From Telopea speciosissima (taxonomy: Eukaryota > Streptophyta > Magnoliopsida > Proteales > Proteaceae), in NCBI RefSeq assembly GCF_018873765.1, contig NC_057918.1:9184862-9248861 (forward strand): a stretch of 64,000 nt of DNA. Direction: 5' to 3'. The first letter of the stretch is position 1. Each line of letters begins with the position of its first letter. Below are positions 22,908 to 35,341 of the stretch, one piece after another. The position numbers were made by a program, and so were the translations under genes. The notes beneath the pieces are model-generated. The model was not told where the DNA came from. It searched no databases and saw only the letters and a program-made list of their open reading frames with translations.

Positions 22908-25900
22908 TTATGATATTAGTTTTGCTACTTGCTCTGAGGAATGCAGATACTTGTCCACAGTGAGAGGTTTAGGACCACCAAACCAGTCGATCAAAAATAA
23001 GTCTTCAATTTCCAGTCTGTAGAACTCAAAGTTATGATCCTTCGGCCAGTCTATCACCAACCAAAATTAAAGAGGAAGAGTGAGCACTTATAAGTAACCA
23101 CTAAAACCGCTGACATGAAATTTAAGAATTAGTACTAAGCTCTGATATTTTGTTATTACCCTTCATCTCAGCATGCTTTGAGAACAAGGCATGTTCAGCA
23201 AATTCAGCTTCACTAGAGTCTCTGTGTACCAACTTCAACTGAGTATAATAAAGCAGAAGTTTCAATCACAATTAGTCAAGAAAAAACAGTAGGCAAGTAT
23301 CTAGGAATCTCTTTTAAACATGGCATTTCAAAGTCTGCAAGGGTTCTTTTGATGACAAACAACCAAGTCTTCAGTGGATTATGAATTTGGTGATAATAGC
23401 AATGTGCTTTACTGACGACAGCTAATACAAAGTATTCAATTTCTAAAGATCAAACTTTTTAGGGTAAAATAAATGCATAATCTGGGATGACTGAATTGGA
23501 AATATTTGAAAACCACTCAGTTGCTTTGATGGCATACATGGAAGTAAAAAATGCTAAGCCACTTGAAAGTGCACTCGATATTTAGTATACCGATTCTAGC
23601 ATGATGGCTGGTTCAATTATATCCAAATTTTAACCATCTTAACCACCACAATTCAGCATAAACAATGCTGCATCTGAGAGAAAAAGGGTCTAGAAGACAA
23701 TAGGCGTGGGGGATCTTTTAGAAGCCTTTTCTCCTCTTCTCTGATTACATCAGCCAGCAGCAATCTTCTTCTTCTCTCCCCCCCCCCTTCTATGAAGTAT
23801 AAAAGCGCCTTTCTCTCGCCTTGATTTCTGGTGTCGCCTTGGTCACCTAGGCGACGCCTTGTCGCCTTGCTGGTGTCGTCTAGACTCCTTTCTCTCGCCT
23901 TGATTTCTGGTGTCGACTTGGTTTTCAGCCCCTTCCATCATCTTGGCTTGCCTAGGCGCCTTAACAACTATGCTTCATACATAATATTCTGATACCATGC
24001 TCTATCAGTTCCCGTCATTAAACCCTAGTTTGATACTCACTGTGTTCATCTTCTAGACCCCTACAGTGTTTCTGTTAATGCCCATATCAGTCCCAATCTC
24101 ACCTTTCCATCATCAAGAGAAACCAGTCATTCTTTTATCATCTCAAAGATTGATGACAGGGGTGACTTGACAAAAGTTTGAGGACCAACAGATTAGTAGT
24201 CTTTGAGTTGTAAGATTTCTTCTATTCTGTCCCAGTTCTGGATCGTTGATTTCTCAAAATTCTGTTCCTATATCTTTAGCATCTAATCTTTTCCTTTTAA
24301 GGTTTTTTTTTTTTTTGTTTTTTTTTGTTTAAGATTAGTAACTGTTTTAGTCCTATAATATCTGATTCTGTTATTCCTGGAATGTTTTGCAGGTTATATA
24401 ATCATAAGTTCTCAAATTAGGGTTATGGTGTCAGACTTGCCCTGATAAGAAGTCTCAAACTCCATGTACAATTGAAGTGGAGTTAAAGTGTCAAGATAAT
24501 AGGCATACAGAAAGTCAGAAACTAGGGTTCTGAAAACTGTCAAGCATAATCTGCGAACAGGTTAGATTAAGAATTTTATTAGAAGGGGAAGGAACGGGAT
24601 AAAAATTTGGTCCTGGACTCTGAAAATTGATGGAGGAGGTAAAGGTTTTTAGAGGAGAATAGGATTGTAGGATAGTTTGGAAAATGAGAGTAGGTAAGCG
24701 GTTTGCCTCTTATAGAAAAGTAAAACCTCATGCACGTCTAACATAGGCACTTGAGACCAATGATACAACTTGTCCACACAAACACAACAAGTAGAGGTAA
24801 TGCACTGACAAAGCAAAGCAGTGAATCAATACACAATAATAAAGCAAGTAGAGGTAATGCACTACAAAGGGAACATCAGTGTATTAAAACCATAAGCAGA
24901 TAGAGCTAAAGCAATACAAAGGGTACAGCAGAGTATTAAAAAATATGCAACTAACCTCCCAACCAGCAATGTATTAGAGAGCATTGTAAACACTAGAAGC
25001 GACTAACAAGGGGAAACAGTAGCACAAGCAAGGAGGAAGATGAGGGAGGAACAGCTTACAGAAACCTTTGCCACTAAAACAGAGGGAGCGGTTGCCAAAG
25101 ATCTCACCAAACAGTGTCAATGATGGTTTTTCCAAAGAGGTAAGGTGGAGCCGATCAGGTTGCCTGTACAGTCTTACTGTTGAGGTGTATCAGCCCGACC
25201 GTAAACTACCGCAGTGGGATGATGGGCCTTGCAGGCAGAGAGGAGGGAGGAACAGCTTACAGAAACCTTCGCCACTAAAACAGAGGGAGCGGTCACCAGA
25301 GATCTCACCAAACTGTGTCAAGGGTGGTTTTTCCGAAGAGGCAAGGTGGAGCCGATCAGGTTGCCTGTACAGTCTTACTGTTGAGGTTTATCAGCCCGAC
25401 CGCAAACTACCACTGTGGGATGATGGGCCTTGCAGGCCGCTGGTCTTGGTGGTTGCTGGATTTGGGAGGAGGAGTGGTAGTTTGGGGCTGGGCCTTGCAG
25501 GCCGCTGGTCTTGTGGTTGCTGGATTTGGAAGGGGGAGTGGTAGTTTGGGGCTTGGGGGGGGGGGGGGGAGCGTAGAAGGTAAAAGGTAGGGGGTCGGTT
25601 AAGGATGCAGTGGTAGAGGGTGTTGGTGCTGGGTATTAAAAGGTCAAGGGAGAGGTTTGGGGCTGGGGCCAACGAAGTGTGAGGGTAGCTAGAGGTTCAT
25701 GGGCTGAGGGGAACTGGGCAGGTGGGAGAAAAGTTGGGGGAAGGACGTAGAGGGTAGGGATTGGGGAGACAGGGCTTGCGAAGTATAGGGATGGGAATAG
25801 AGGGTAGGGATAGAGGGAAGAGGGACTTAGGAGAGGGGGCCGGGGATTTTGGTGAACGTACCTGGAGCCTCGGAGGAGAAGGCGAGGTGATTTTTTATAT

Positions 25901-28900
25901 TCTGCCATATTGTTTGCTTATTTGGATTGTTGTGTTTCTACCCTGTAGTTATTGTGTTTTCTTAAACTTAACTTATCTACCCTAGAACACATCAATACCA
26001 CTTTGCTTTTTTTTACATGTGCTTGTTTTCACATGTCCTTATTAGTTGTTATTAAATTTTGTCGGTGAAGCAAATTAACTGATTAAATGAAATCGGTTTC
26101 TGATATATGTATAGAATAATAAATGAGAGAGGGTTCTCTGAGCCTTTTCCATTTTTCATTTCTCATCTCATTTCCCCATCTCTTCATTCCCCTTTTTTGT
26201 TAGACTACAGTTTTCCCTACTTTGTTTTGTTTGGATCCATGTAGGTTGAGTTTGTTGTTGTTGTTGGTTCTCTGAGCAAGCAGGGTACTCACCAGCCCTC
26301 TCAAATAAACATTGTATATTCATTTATTGAAGGAGTGAGAGAAAACAATAAAAAATAGGATGTGACTTTCACTTGATTGATCCTTGAATCTTAGGATTTT
26401 CATGTTCTCATGGAACACCTAGGAGGGAGATACAGTCTTAGAGATGGGCCCGCCCAACACTTTCTTCTTTTTCATTATCCATCCATCCAAATTTGTGTGT
26501 GTGTGTGCGTTTTTATAAATCCAATGTTTACAAATGAGAATGAAAATAGTCAAAGACGCTCTTAGTCACAAAGCCTTAGACCCAATCTGATGTAACTAAC
26601 ATTGCTATTTCTGGAACACGGAACTCCACCCCTAGGCGGTCCTAATTCGATCAAAATTGGCTTACTTGAAATACTCCGTGCTCTGATCATGAAGGCATTT
26701 TCCTAAATAAATTCCAACATCTATACAATTACAAAAGCTGAAGGAGAGCAACAGACAATGTACAAGCAACACATTCCATGAAGTCGGTTTTGTGAAAAAA
26801 ATAAAGAAGTTACCAATGTGGAAGCTGATACGGACAACAGGACATTAACCCATGGTTCAAGATTTCAGTCGAAACGGACAAAATCTCGCAACTTATTTTG
26901 GTTTTGATATGAGTCAAAACGAAACATAGGTCGACTCATTAGGTGTGCAAAGTTTCGATCGAAATTTTGGCATTTCGGCCAAAATCTGAGACTAGTCTTG
27001 GTTTCAGTATTGTGTCAAATGAAACGTTACAAAATAGAAAAGCACTATTTCAATCAAAATTGGCCGAAATTTCTACCCATTTTGCATATGTCGTGGTTTT
27101 CAACAGTAAGAGGGGGAAAAGTCCAAAAAAAAAACCTGATTTAGTAATTTTTTTTTGCAAAATCACCTACATTTCTTCGTGGAACAAGTTGTTGGGGACT
27201 ACTAAAATGCATCTACATCAACGATTTTCCGTATTTGAGCAAGATTTGTGTAAGATTCCAAGTTGGAGGTATAACCTTTTTCCCCAAACAACCATTTTGG
27301 GTACGGCATAAACTAGTAACCTAAGATCCAAAACCAAACTACCATTTTAAATGTGTTTTTTACAATCTCAAGGTTTCAATATGTTTAAATATGTTTAATT
27401 AGGGTTTCCCTGGAGTTTTGGACCAAAATATGACCATTTGACCTCTGAAATGGTCAATCAAACAAAACATGCAGCCAAAATGTACCAGATTTCGACTGAA
27501 ATCAGTCGAAATCTGGTAAAATGCATTAACCTAACTCTCACTTCGGCATATCAAGTAAACCCTGAAACTTCATTTTTAATTACTTCTGCAATCACAGATT
27601 AAATTATGCTCTTCTTTGACAGTTCGGGTTACTGTAGTACTCTTCTACCAAATACTTTAGGTCACTGAGTAATATAAAATCCTTTAGAGGACAAGTATTA
27701 AAGCCAACAGCCACTGAAAACCTATAAGTGGATGTCTGAAAGTTATCAAACACCAAGTTTGGTAGGATAAGGAAATATGTGTACAATATTTTTAGAAGAT
27801 ATTTGAGAGATATCTTTCAGCTATTTATAAGATATTCATCTCAGAAATTGCCACTAAGTTCTCAGCTTAATGAGGAATAAATGAATTTACAGGAACAGAA
27901 TAAATTTGTTCAGATATAATCTAGTTTTACTTTTCTTTATAGTTAAATTAGCTTGAACTGTTATTTAGATGCATTACCATAAAAACAAGTGCTACCCTCT
28001 GCCCCAAATGTTCATAACCATGTCGTATTTTTCATATGCATTCATGTAGTTTTGAAGCATTTTATGTCCTCGTACATTGGTAGAACAAGTATATAAAATA
28101 TCTGATATATTTCTATAGTGCTAGTAAAAAGAACTACATTAAAAATGAAAAAAGGGTGAAACTATCCAGAGCTTTGAATGTATAAAGAATGCCTCGATGT
28201 ACTTCTCTTGAACAAAGTTTGGCATCCTAATTGGTACTCCAAAGTATGCATTTATATAGTGTCAAACTCTTAACCGCCTAATTCAACCAAGAATATTCAT
28301 TATCATGCCTACCTCTCAATATGTGGTATAAGATCATGGAGATGTCATCATGATAGTTTAGTGGGTGTCTGGATTACTCACTTCATGTCTACGGCTGACA
28401 ACTTCCACATTTCGATTACAAAGTCATAGTTTATAGAAAGAGGTGGAATGGACATATGTATATAAGAAATAAATGTTGTGAGAAGAACACATAGTAGTGA
28501 GTAAAAAGAGAGGATGAAAATAACCATGCATACTGTGTTGACAGATAAAATCAGCAGGTTTCTATGATTATTCCCCAACTCACCTTTCCTGTAAGGGTTA
28601 ATTTTGCACATGTGGGGTTCTCAGGGTCCGTCGTGCCACAAGTTCCAATAGGATACTCACTAATTGTCAATGAAGACCTCTGATCTTTCAATGCATTTCT
28701 GGCAGTTGGATCAAGAGTTGTCAAATAAAAGTAGGGTATACCACGACCTTGATCAGGCAATCCATCACTAAAAGATACCACATTCCTGCATGGTTTTAGA
28801 TAACTATGTCAAGAGACAAGTAAACAATCACAATTGGGCCTATAACATATTTAAGTCATTGTTTAATAATGGAGTTCCAAATAAATAATTTCTCACTGCA

Positions 28901-30994
28901 AGAAAAACCCTACCCAAATGGAGCTCCTCCCATATCATTTGAAATGGTACTGCACAAACAAAACAAATAGTCATGTTTACTTCAACACCACAAGATTTAA
29001 GATTCATAGCAGATATAGAAGAAAAGACTTGTAACTTCATGGCGGCTAGGTGATGCCAGATTAGACGATGTGGTTTCCAATAGTTTTTTGGGCTAGGTGG
29101 CCACCTGATAATTCTGTTTAAAAGAATAGCAAATACATATGGACCCATATAAATACCGTGTACATTATCCAACTTCTATCCCTATATCAAGCATGTAATA
29201 AAACCAGCAGGGGAGGGCACGGGAAAAAGTAAGTGCAGTGTGTCACCTAGGCTACCAGCAAGGCCATTGGCTGTAGTGTAGCCTAGGAGTTCTGTCAACA
29301 TCTGTTACTCCTTAAGATTTGTGGTGCTGTAGAAAAGGATGGAGATAACAAACAAAACTCAACAAATTCATATCGAACCAATTATATCACAATTAGGAAA
29401 TATAGGCAACTAATATCATTCGTTCCAGTCACCTTGGGCATATTCATGTTTAAATCTAATTTCCATCTTTAGTTACCACAAACAGTTCCCAATTCCCACA
29501 CCCTTAAGATCATAAATTATTACGTCATTAAGGAAGAACCAAAGAATCTCCAGTAGAGCCTCCAAGCGGACATGAACTTTCTGATCAGCAGCTTCTTTGT
29601 TAGCCATCCTATCCAGCTTGTCTAAATGTCATGTACCAATCTCTTACAATGACTAAGTGTAACCTATCCAAATTCCTTTACTCTGATTGACCAGTTGCTG
29701 CAACTCATAAGTTATTTCAGATACAAATGGCTAACCAAATCCTAAATTCATAATGGGGCCCAAAATACTTAACCGTCAGTCCAGCAATCCCTATAGCCTG
29801 AGGCACACAATCAAGCATCAAAAGCATATAAATTATTTAAATCAAACTTCATCTCTTTTCTAGTTTCCAAATTATAATTGTATTCACAATATTTTTATTG
29901 CTGGATTGATACCAAATCTATAGATTCTCTCTATGAATTCTTCACTGAAGTCTTAGATATTCCACTGAGGCAAATTCTATTTCACGAACAGGAAATTCCA
30001 CTGACCGGATTTCTATTCCATGAACAGGAAAGATCTTTGATCAATAGGATACTGAACCAAAATTTCCTTACTTAAGGAAAAACCCAAATGGGTTTGCATT
30101 ATAGGATCGCAGAAATAAACCAAATCTTTGATGATCCATGAATACACTCCTAGTAAATGAAAGAAATCACAATTACTCACAACAGACACACCACAGCCTA
30201 TAAACAGGAAAGTAAACAGAAAAAGACTGGAAACAGGAGAAAAGATCCAAAATCAAAAAAGGATCATAAAGAGGGCCTTCTAATCAGAATTTCAGAGTCT
30301 AAACACTTGGGTCCTAGAGCCATGATATGGGTTCTTATTCAATCTCCATGAAACCAACCAACCCATCAGAACAAAAATCAATGAAAACTCCTATAAGCAA
30401 GCTTTCTACTTACTTCCAGTGAAGCAGAAAATACCTGACCACAAACAGAACGGATTAAGCACATATTTGAAAGTTTTAAATAAAAACCAAGAACCTTAAA
30501 CAGGTAAACAAGGAAAAAGGGCCAAAAAGAAAAAGGATGAAGATCGAATCGGCACGAAGTCAATGAAGTAAACAAAAACCACTGAGAATTCGTGCGCCCA
30601 AAACATCAAACTAATGATTCAAAACCTATCCAACGATAACATCGATATACCACCCAAAAGGTATAAAGGAGTAATTGTATAAATATTAAACATCGTAGAA
30701 CAAAAGGAAGAGATAATTCAATTCAAGAATACCCAATTCGGAAAACAGAATATCAAATGCACAGAACACGTAAAGAAGAAACATAGAGAATTAGAGGAGC
30801 TACTGATGGGAAGAGTACCTCAAGACCCCCCAATAATTCTGAGAGACTAGCCACCGAGCAGTAGCAACAGCATTATCAGGGTCGGGTTTCCCTTCGAGGA
30901 GAAGGCGTCCATGAGCGAAAATAGAGACTTCAAGGAATACAAAGACGAAGAGGAAACAAATCAAATGATGAGAAGAGACTCCTCTGACTTCCAT
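22908..30994 (-). CDS. CREG: CREG-like secreted protein (FMN-binding split barrel)
   Basis: Five exons on the minus strand: 30819-30994, 28914-28949, 28584-28785, 23160-23238 and 22908-23050. All have AG/GT borders and consistent phase, giving 211 residues and a TAA stop. Residues 1 to about 28 are a signal peptide (hydrophobic CFLFVFVFLEV). The mature part matches the plant homologue of 'cellular repressor of E1A-stimulated genes': ATARWLVSQNYWGVLSTISN, GGAPFGNVVSFSDGLPD, GIPYFYLTTLDPTARNALKD, ISEYPIGTCG and FLIDWFGGPKPLTVDKYL. CREG proteins are secreted or endolysosomal glycoproteins with an FMN-binding-like split-barrel fold; the plant role is not well defined. Two features stand out, a 36-nt second exon and a roughly 5.3-kb fourth intron. 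Length equals the family norm and no damage is seen. Confidence 0.92.
23690..23965. repeat. CGCC-rich palindromic repeat in CREG intron 4
   Basis: Inside the long CREG intron, TTTCTCTCGCCTTGATTTCT occurs twice (about 23811 and 23889). Between the copies lies a palindrome-rich stretch (GGTCACCTAGGCGACGCC, GTCGCC). It looks like a fragment of a dispersed plant repeat and is not coding. Confidence 0.5.
25042..25436. repeat. Two tandem 200-bp repeats in CREG intron 4
   Basis: Two copies offset by 201 bp, beginning GAGGGAGGAACAGCTTACAG at 25042 and 25243 and differing at a handful of positions. They create an apparent open frame at 25068-25544 whose protein repeats itself; this is a by-product of the duplication. 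Confidence 0.8.
25425..25553. repeat. Two tandem 65-bp GC-rich repeats in CREG intron 4
   Basis: Copies start GGGCCTTGCAGGCCGCTGGT at 25425 and 25490. They are followed by a G homopolymer (25555-25569) and a G-rich minisatellite-like stretch to about 25880. Strong G bias on the + strand contrasts with the AT-rich intron around it. Confidence 0.8.
26870..27540. repeat. TTTCGGCC-type dispersed repeat in CREG intron 4
   Basis: Many inverted and direct copies of motifs such as GATTTCAGTCGAAA, TTTCGATCGAAATTT and TTCGGCCAAAATCTGAGAC recur across this stretch. They give it internal palindromy typical of a degenerate non-autonomous DNA element. No ends were defined. The 122-codon open frame here is repeat-derived. 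Confidence 0.4.
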
Positions 30995-31043
30995 TGTTAT
31001 GTTCTACTACCTCTGACTCTCTACCCAATCCAAATCTCTAATC

Positions 31044-31052
31044 TATATATAT
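31044..31052 (-). promoter_or_regulatory. TATA-like box upstream of CREG
   Basis: TATATATAG on the minus strand, about 50 bp upstream of the CREG ATG. It is close for a TATA box unless the 5' UTR is very short, so this is only a candidate. Confidence 0.4.
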
Positions 31053-31439
31053 AGAGATTGAAAGAATAAAGAACTCAATATTCAATGATTCCAATCCGTA
31101 CATGATTTGTTACCAAAAAAAAATATTCCTACATGATTCGCCTGATGAGTATTTTTTTGATGAAAGATTTGCCTGATGAGTTGCTTTACCATTTTAAAGG
31201 CCGCCCGAAAAGGAAGGAATTTAGACGGCTCTCTAATGAATCATTATCCCCTCCAATTTGTTGCCCCTAACATGTGACTTCACTTCTGTGCAAATGTTTG
31301 GATAAAGGGTTGAATTGTCTTTTAGTATGCTTTTGTGTCTAGGCGTAGGAACCACATGATTGGTTATCATTCTTTTTCTTACACAACAAAAATAAAATGT
31401 TAGCACAATATCTCGTTCTTCCTATTTGATTGTTTAGAG

Positions 31440-31609
31440 GGATAGGGCTCCTCTATGGCGTCGCAGGGTGTCCAGTGCGCCATCGTATGGTCCTGCTGCC
31501 CCTAGCATGTAGCTCAACACAATGGCAGTGTATGGAGCTGTGTGTCGGGGCAGCAGGACCATCTGATGTGCATCGGACACCCTGCCGCACCACAAAGGAT
31601 CTGGTTCTT
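31440..31609. mobile_element. GC-rich hairpin miniature element
   Basis: A 170-bp hairpin with arms CGCAGGGTGTCCAGTGCGCC... and ...GGACACCCTGCCGC, and inner arms ATGGTCCTGCTGCCCC / GGGGCAGCAGGACCAT that pair exactly. It is flanked by TGTTTAGAG (31431-31439 and 31610-31618), a perfect 9-bp duplication. It lies about 440 bp upstream of the CREG start. Confidence 0.85.
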
Positions 31610-32770
31610 TGTTTAGAGAGAAGTATGGTAATAGACAAGAATAATTGAAAGAAAGAAAAAAAAGTGTTTCAATGCATGATAGTTCCCATTACTACAGGGT
31701 ATGAAAAGCATCGTTGGATAACCAGGTTTTTCAATTGGACACATCTTCTTCGGTGACTCAGATTAGTCAAACTTGGTCAAAGCAAGTCATTTTTTTTTTA
31801 AATATATTTAATAATTAATATCCACAATACCGTGAATGAGCAAGAGTGCAAACCCTTTGAACTTTTTCACAATTAAAAAGATGGTTGAGAAGCATTAAAT
31901 ATATCATTTCCCTAAAATAATCAAATTATTATTATTAATAATTTCTTAATAATGAATATTAATAATAAGAAAGAAAAGGAAAGGTTTTTATAACGTATAC
32001 GTCTTTGTCGCTCTTTTAATCTCTTATGTGGAAAGTATACGAATCATGAGGCATCTCTTCTCATGCATTCATTGTTTTTTTTTTTCTTATTGTGACTGTA
32101 CTGAGGAATCGATATCCCCTCTAATTCGCTGTCCCCTCCAATTTCTCACATGGGGGCGGAAATGATTACTCTAACCCTACCCGAAAACATTGTCTAAGGT
32201 GGGGTCCACTTCGCCCTATTAGAAGAATTGGAGGAATTGGAGATACCCACGAATTGGAGGTGATAATTATTAGCGTATACTCATTGTTTTGTGATGGGAG
32301 ATGCCATTACATGCAAGGGGCGTGCCTGATTTTTTAATTAATATTTCTTTTCGCTATCTTACCCAATAACCTAGGGTATTAGAACCAAATAGCACCTCGC
32401 GTGCTATGAAAAGAGCTAAAAAAGAAAAAAGTGTTTTCTTTTGTGCATGTTATTGTTTTAGGTATCGGTATTGATTTCGGTATTTGTATAAATGATTGTC
32501 GATATTGATACAAATCGATTAATTGTAACCTTTATCAAGAGTAAAATTTAAAAAAAAAACATAAATCACTTTTTGATCATTATTCGTATCAATACTCTTG
32601 ATCCAATGGTCAGAATGCCAATTTCAAAATATATTTCATCAATTATCATCTTGGATTTTTTAAGGAATGGAATGGACATTTAAGAAGGGGTTCACGTTCA
32701 TAATTATTTCTTTTTTAGCAGTGATCATCTGGGAGAGATCACATCCAGCTGTGTCTTTCCAGATTTTTAT

Positions 32771-32814
32771 GTTTCTATCTATTATCACATGTTATCACAT
32801 GTGATAATAGAAAC
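32771..32814. repeat. 44-bp palindrome
   Basis: GTTTCTATCTATTATCACAT on the left and ATGTGATAATAGAAAC on the right pair almost perfectly. TTATCACATG/CATGTGATAA is repeated inside. It could be a tiny foldback remnant. Confidence 0.55.
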
Positions 32815-33659
32815 CAAATCAAAATAATATTTTTATTATCATATGTGATCAGATCAGGATCTTAGGTTTTCATATTATAATCAAACTCAATCGTGCTATA
32901 TATATATATATATGCACTATCTCTTGTATTATTCTTCAAATTAATGAAATCAGTTCATTCCAAATTTATCATTCTTTAAGCTCTGTTTCTAAACAAACGG
33001 GGCTTAGAGGAGAAGGTGGGGTGGGATTGTTAGTAAGATGGGATCCGCATGTCGGTGGGGCTTTGTTGAATTGAAAATATTGAGGTAAAGTTACTTTTTT
33101 CATAAATGGTACTTCGGATAGAATAAAGGAAGAGATTTTAAAAATGTCACATCATCCATAGACAAAGTATTTAATGATGTTTGCTCAGTTTTTATAAGTT
33201 TCCTGTCCTCTCCAAGATTAACCAAACAAAATTATAATGAGAGTTTGAAATGCCACATCAGCATTTTAAACAAACGGGGCCACAAAATTTACAATTCTAA
33301 GCGATTTTTAAATGAGGGTCATCAATTCACCATGATGGAGGCCCATAACTAGAAAAACCTTGCCCATACCCACAAGCCAAGTCACCAACCAATTGGAGTT
33401 GCTCGGTCCCATGAGTAAGTGATGGGACTCTTCTTCAGTTCATTCATTCCCCATTGCAAAAGTGTTTTCCCCAATTAAATTAAGCGTGTCTTACACTCTT
33501 AAGTGTTACTTAATCTAAGGTACATAAGTATGGCTTTATCACCCCCAAAAAAAAAAAAAAAAAGGTACATAAGTGATAAGTGTGGTGTGTGTGAGTGGCA
33601 ATTCTTTAGGGAATCCGGAATCAATTGTCTCTACATTTTTTTTGCGTATTCATCCGTCT

Positions 33660-33885
33660 CCCTTTATAATAACGGTGTTAGTTTGCTGTTAGTTATTGGT
33701 GTGAAATGACTATTTTACCCTTGTACTAAAATATTAGAATTATATTTACAATATTATCCTTCCTTCATCTTCAAGGGTAGTTTAGGGATTTAAATTTATT
33801 TAATTGATTGACATCATCACTTAATAGCATAAAACTAACGGTAGGGACTAATTTGTTATATTGGGGTCTAATAAAAGGGGTGATT
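33660..33885. mobile_element. Partial Mutator-like miniature element
   Basis: Shares GTTATTGGTGTGAAA, CCTTCCTTCATCTTCAA and AGCATAAAACTAACGGTAGG in the same order as the 19490-19903 element. It lacks the recognisable terminal repeats and is a truncated older copy. Confidence 0.6.
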
Positions 33886-34380
33886 TGTTATCTTGGTAGC
33901 ATTGTGATCATCAGCTTTTGGCAGCAAGGTTGTGAGTGTAGTTGTTTGTGCCTAAGTCAGGGTTGTCAGATTGTGCATGGAGGTATAATTGTGCAGTTGA
34001 GACGATTACATCAGTGATTGTCCAGAGTGCTTGGGATATCAATAGGTGAACTGTGAAGTGAAATGATTGAGGGAAAAGTTTTTGAGTCCACTGATTTAAC
34101 ATAACATTCATGATTCAACCATTGGTTTAATTGCAAAATCTATATATCATTTCCCAATCCCAAGTAAAGTATCTCCTCCCAAACCTAATCTTGCTATGAT
34201 TAAATTGAACCCTCGTACTGTAGAGGTGTTAATCGTTTGATTTGATCTCAATTCTCTAAGTCTTTTGAGATAGTTGGACCCAAATCTCCGAGTTTTAAAA
34301 CTTAACTCCACCAATTAACATTTAGGTTAAAAAGGCACTGCACCTATCACCTTGTCGGCGGTACATGTCTTCTCATAACC

Positions 34381-34548
34381 GGATCAGGATCGTCTCCAAG
34401 GAGCCCAGTGCCTAGGGTGCGCCCAGGGGGATCCAGCGATTGAGCTATGCCACACACATCTCGATGCATGCCTAGGGATGTGTGCGGCACTGTCCAAAGG
34501 TTGGCAGCACCCTGGGCGTGCTGGGCTCCTCGGAGACGAGCTAAATTC
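34381..34548. mobile_element. GC-rich hairpin miniature element, family A copy 3
   Basis: Starts GGATCAGGATCGTCTCCAAG. The right end reversed reads GAATTTAGCTCGTCTCCGAG, and both arms continue into GAGCCCAGYRC. Flanks CTCATAACC (34372-34380) and CTCATAATC (34549-34557) are a 9-bp duplication with one mismatch. It is non-coding. Confidence 0.75.
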
Positions 34549-35320
34549 CTCATAATCACCAACACTCTCTCTCTCTCTCTTCAATAATTATGTGAGACCT
34601 CCTATATGATAAACTGAAACCCATTGAAATGAGCCCAGAACTGCTCCCGACTTGGGAATGGTGGAGACAGATTTGAACCCTCCATGGGGCATGGGTCCCA
34701 CACCCCATGGAAGGGTGTGATCTATCCCCACTCCTCTCCATGTGGGTAGCTGATCCCAACTCCACTGAAATGCACTCTTTTCTTGCTCCATTGATTTTAT
34801 GCATAAGATGCCAATATATATTATCTATGACTCGATCCATCTCCCTAACATTCATGATTCAACCATTGGCTTATTTGCTTTGTCTGTGTATCATCTCCCA
34901 ATTCGAAGCAAAGTATCTTATACCAAAACCCAACCTTGCTGCGTTTAAATTGAACCATCGTAGTAAGGGTGTCAATCAATTGGTTTGATCCCGTTTCAAT
35001 CGGACTGATTCCGCTTCGGGGTGAGAATGGGTGAATTTGAAACCAAACCAATAAGAGAAAGTTTGTATTCAATGGGTTTTGGTTTTGGTCCGATTTTGGT
35101 TCGATTTATTTTGATTTGGGCTCGGTTTAAAGGAACCATAGTCTATAGATGAGTTTTCAAGTTTCAAAAGTTATTCGAAAGTCAAAAATCCAACCCAAAA
35201 AGAAAGCACATTCGGAGCAGTCTCTTTTTTAACAGCTACTACTGCGAGTCTGCAACCCTAAACTTTTCAGTTCTTCGCCTCCGTCTCCCTGAGAGAGAGA
35301 GAACGAGAGGAGGAAGAAGA

Positions 35321-35336
35321 AGAAGAAGAAGAAGAA
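35321..35336 (+). repeat. (GAA)n run in TMEM45 5' leader
   Basis: A GAA triplet run ends a few bases before the ATG at 35342, following a GA-rich stretch. It is probably within the 5' UTR. Confidence 0.7.
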
Positions 35337-35341
35337 AAAAC

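Larger units (their letters stand above)
31619..34380. other. Spacer between CREG and TMEM45
   Basis: AT-rich. It holds a (TA)n run at 32899-32913, a 44-bp palindrome at 32771-32814 and a possible inverted-repeat element near 32108-32275 with CCCCTCCAATT-type ends. At about 33665-33885 there is an internal fragment of the 19490 Mutator-like element family. No gene is seen. Confidence 0.45.

Noticed and set aside
25068-25544. 158-codon open frame in CREG intron 4
   Set aside because: It is generated by the tandem repeats. The peptide repeats itself and matches no family I know.
26943-27311. 122-codon open frame in CREG intron 4
   Set aside because: It lies in a degenerate palindromic repeat, starts with a non-ATG codon context and has no family resemblance.
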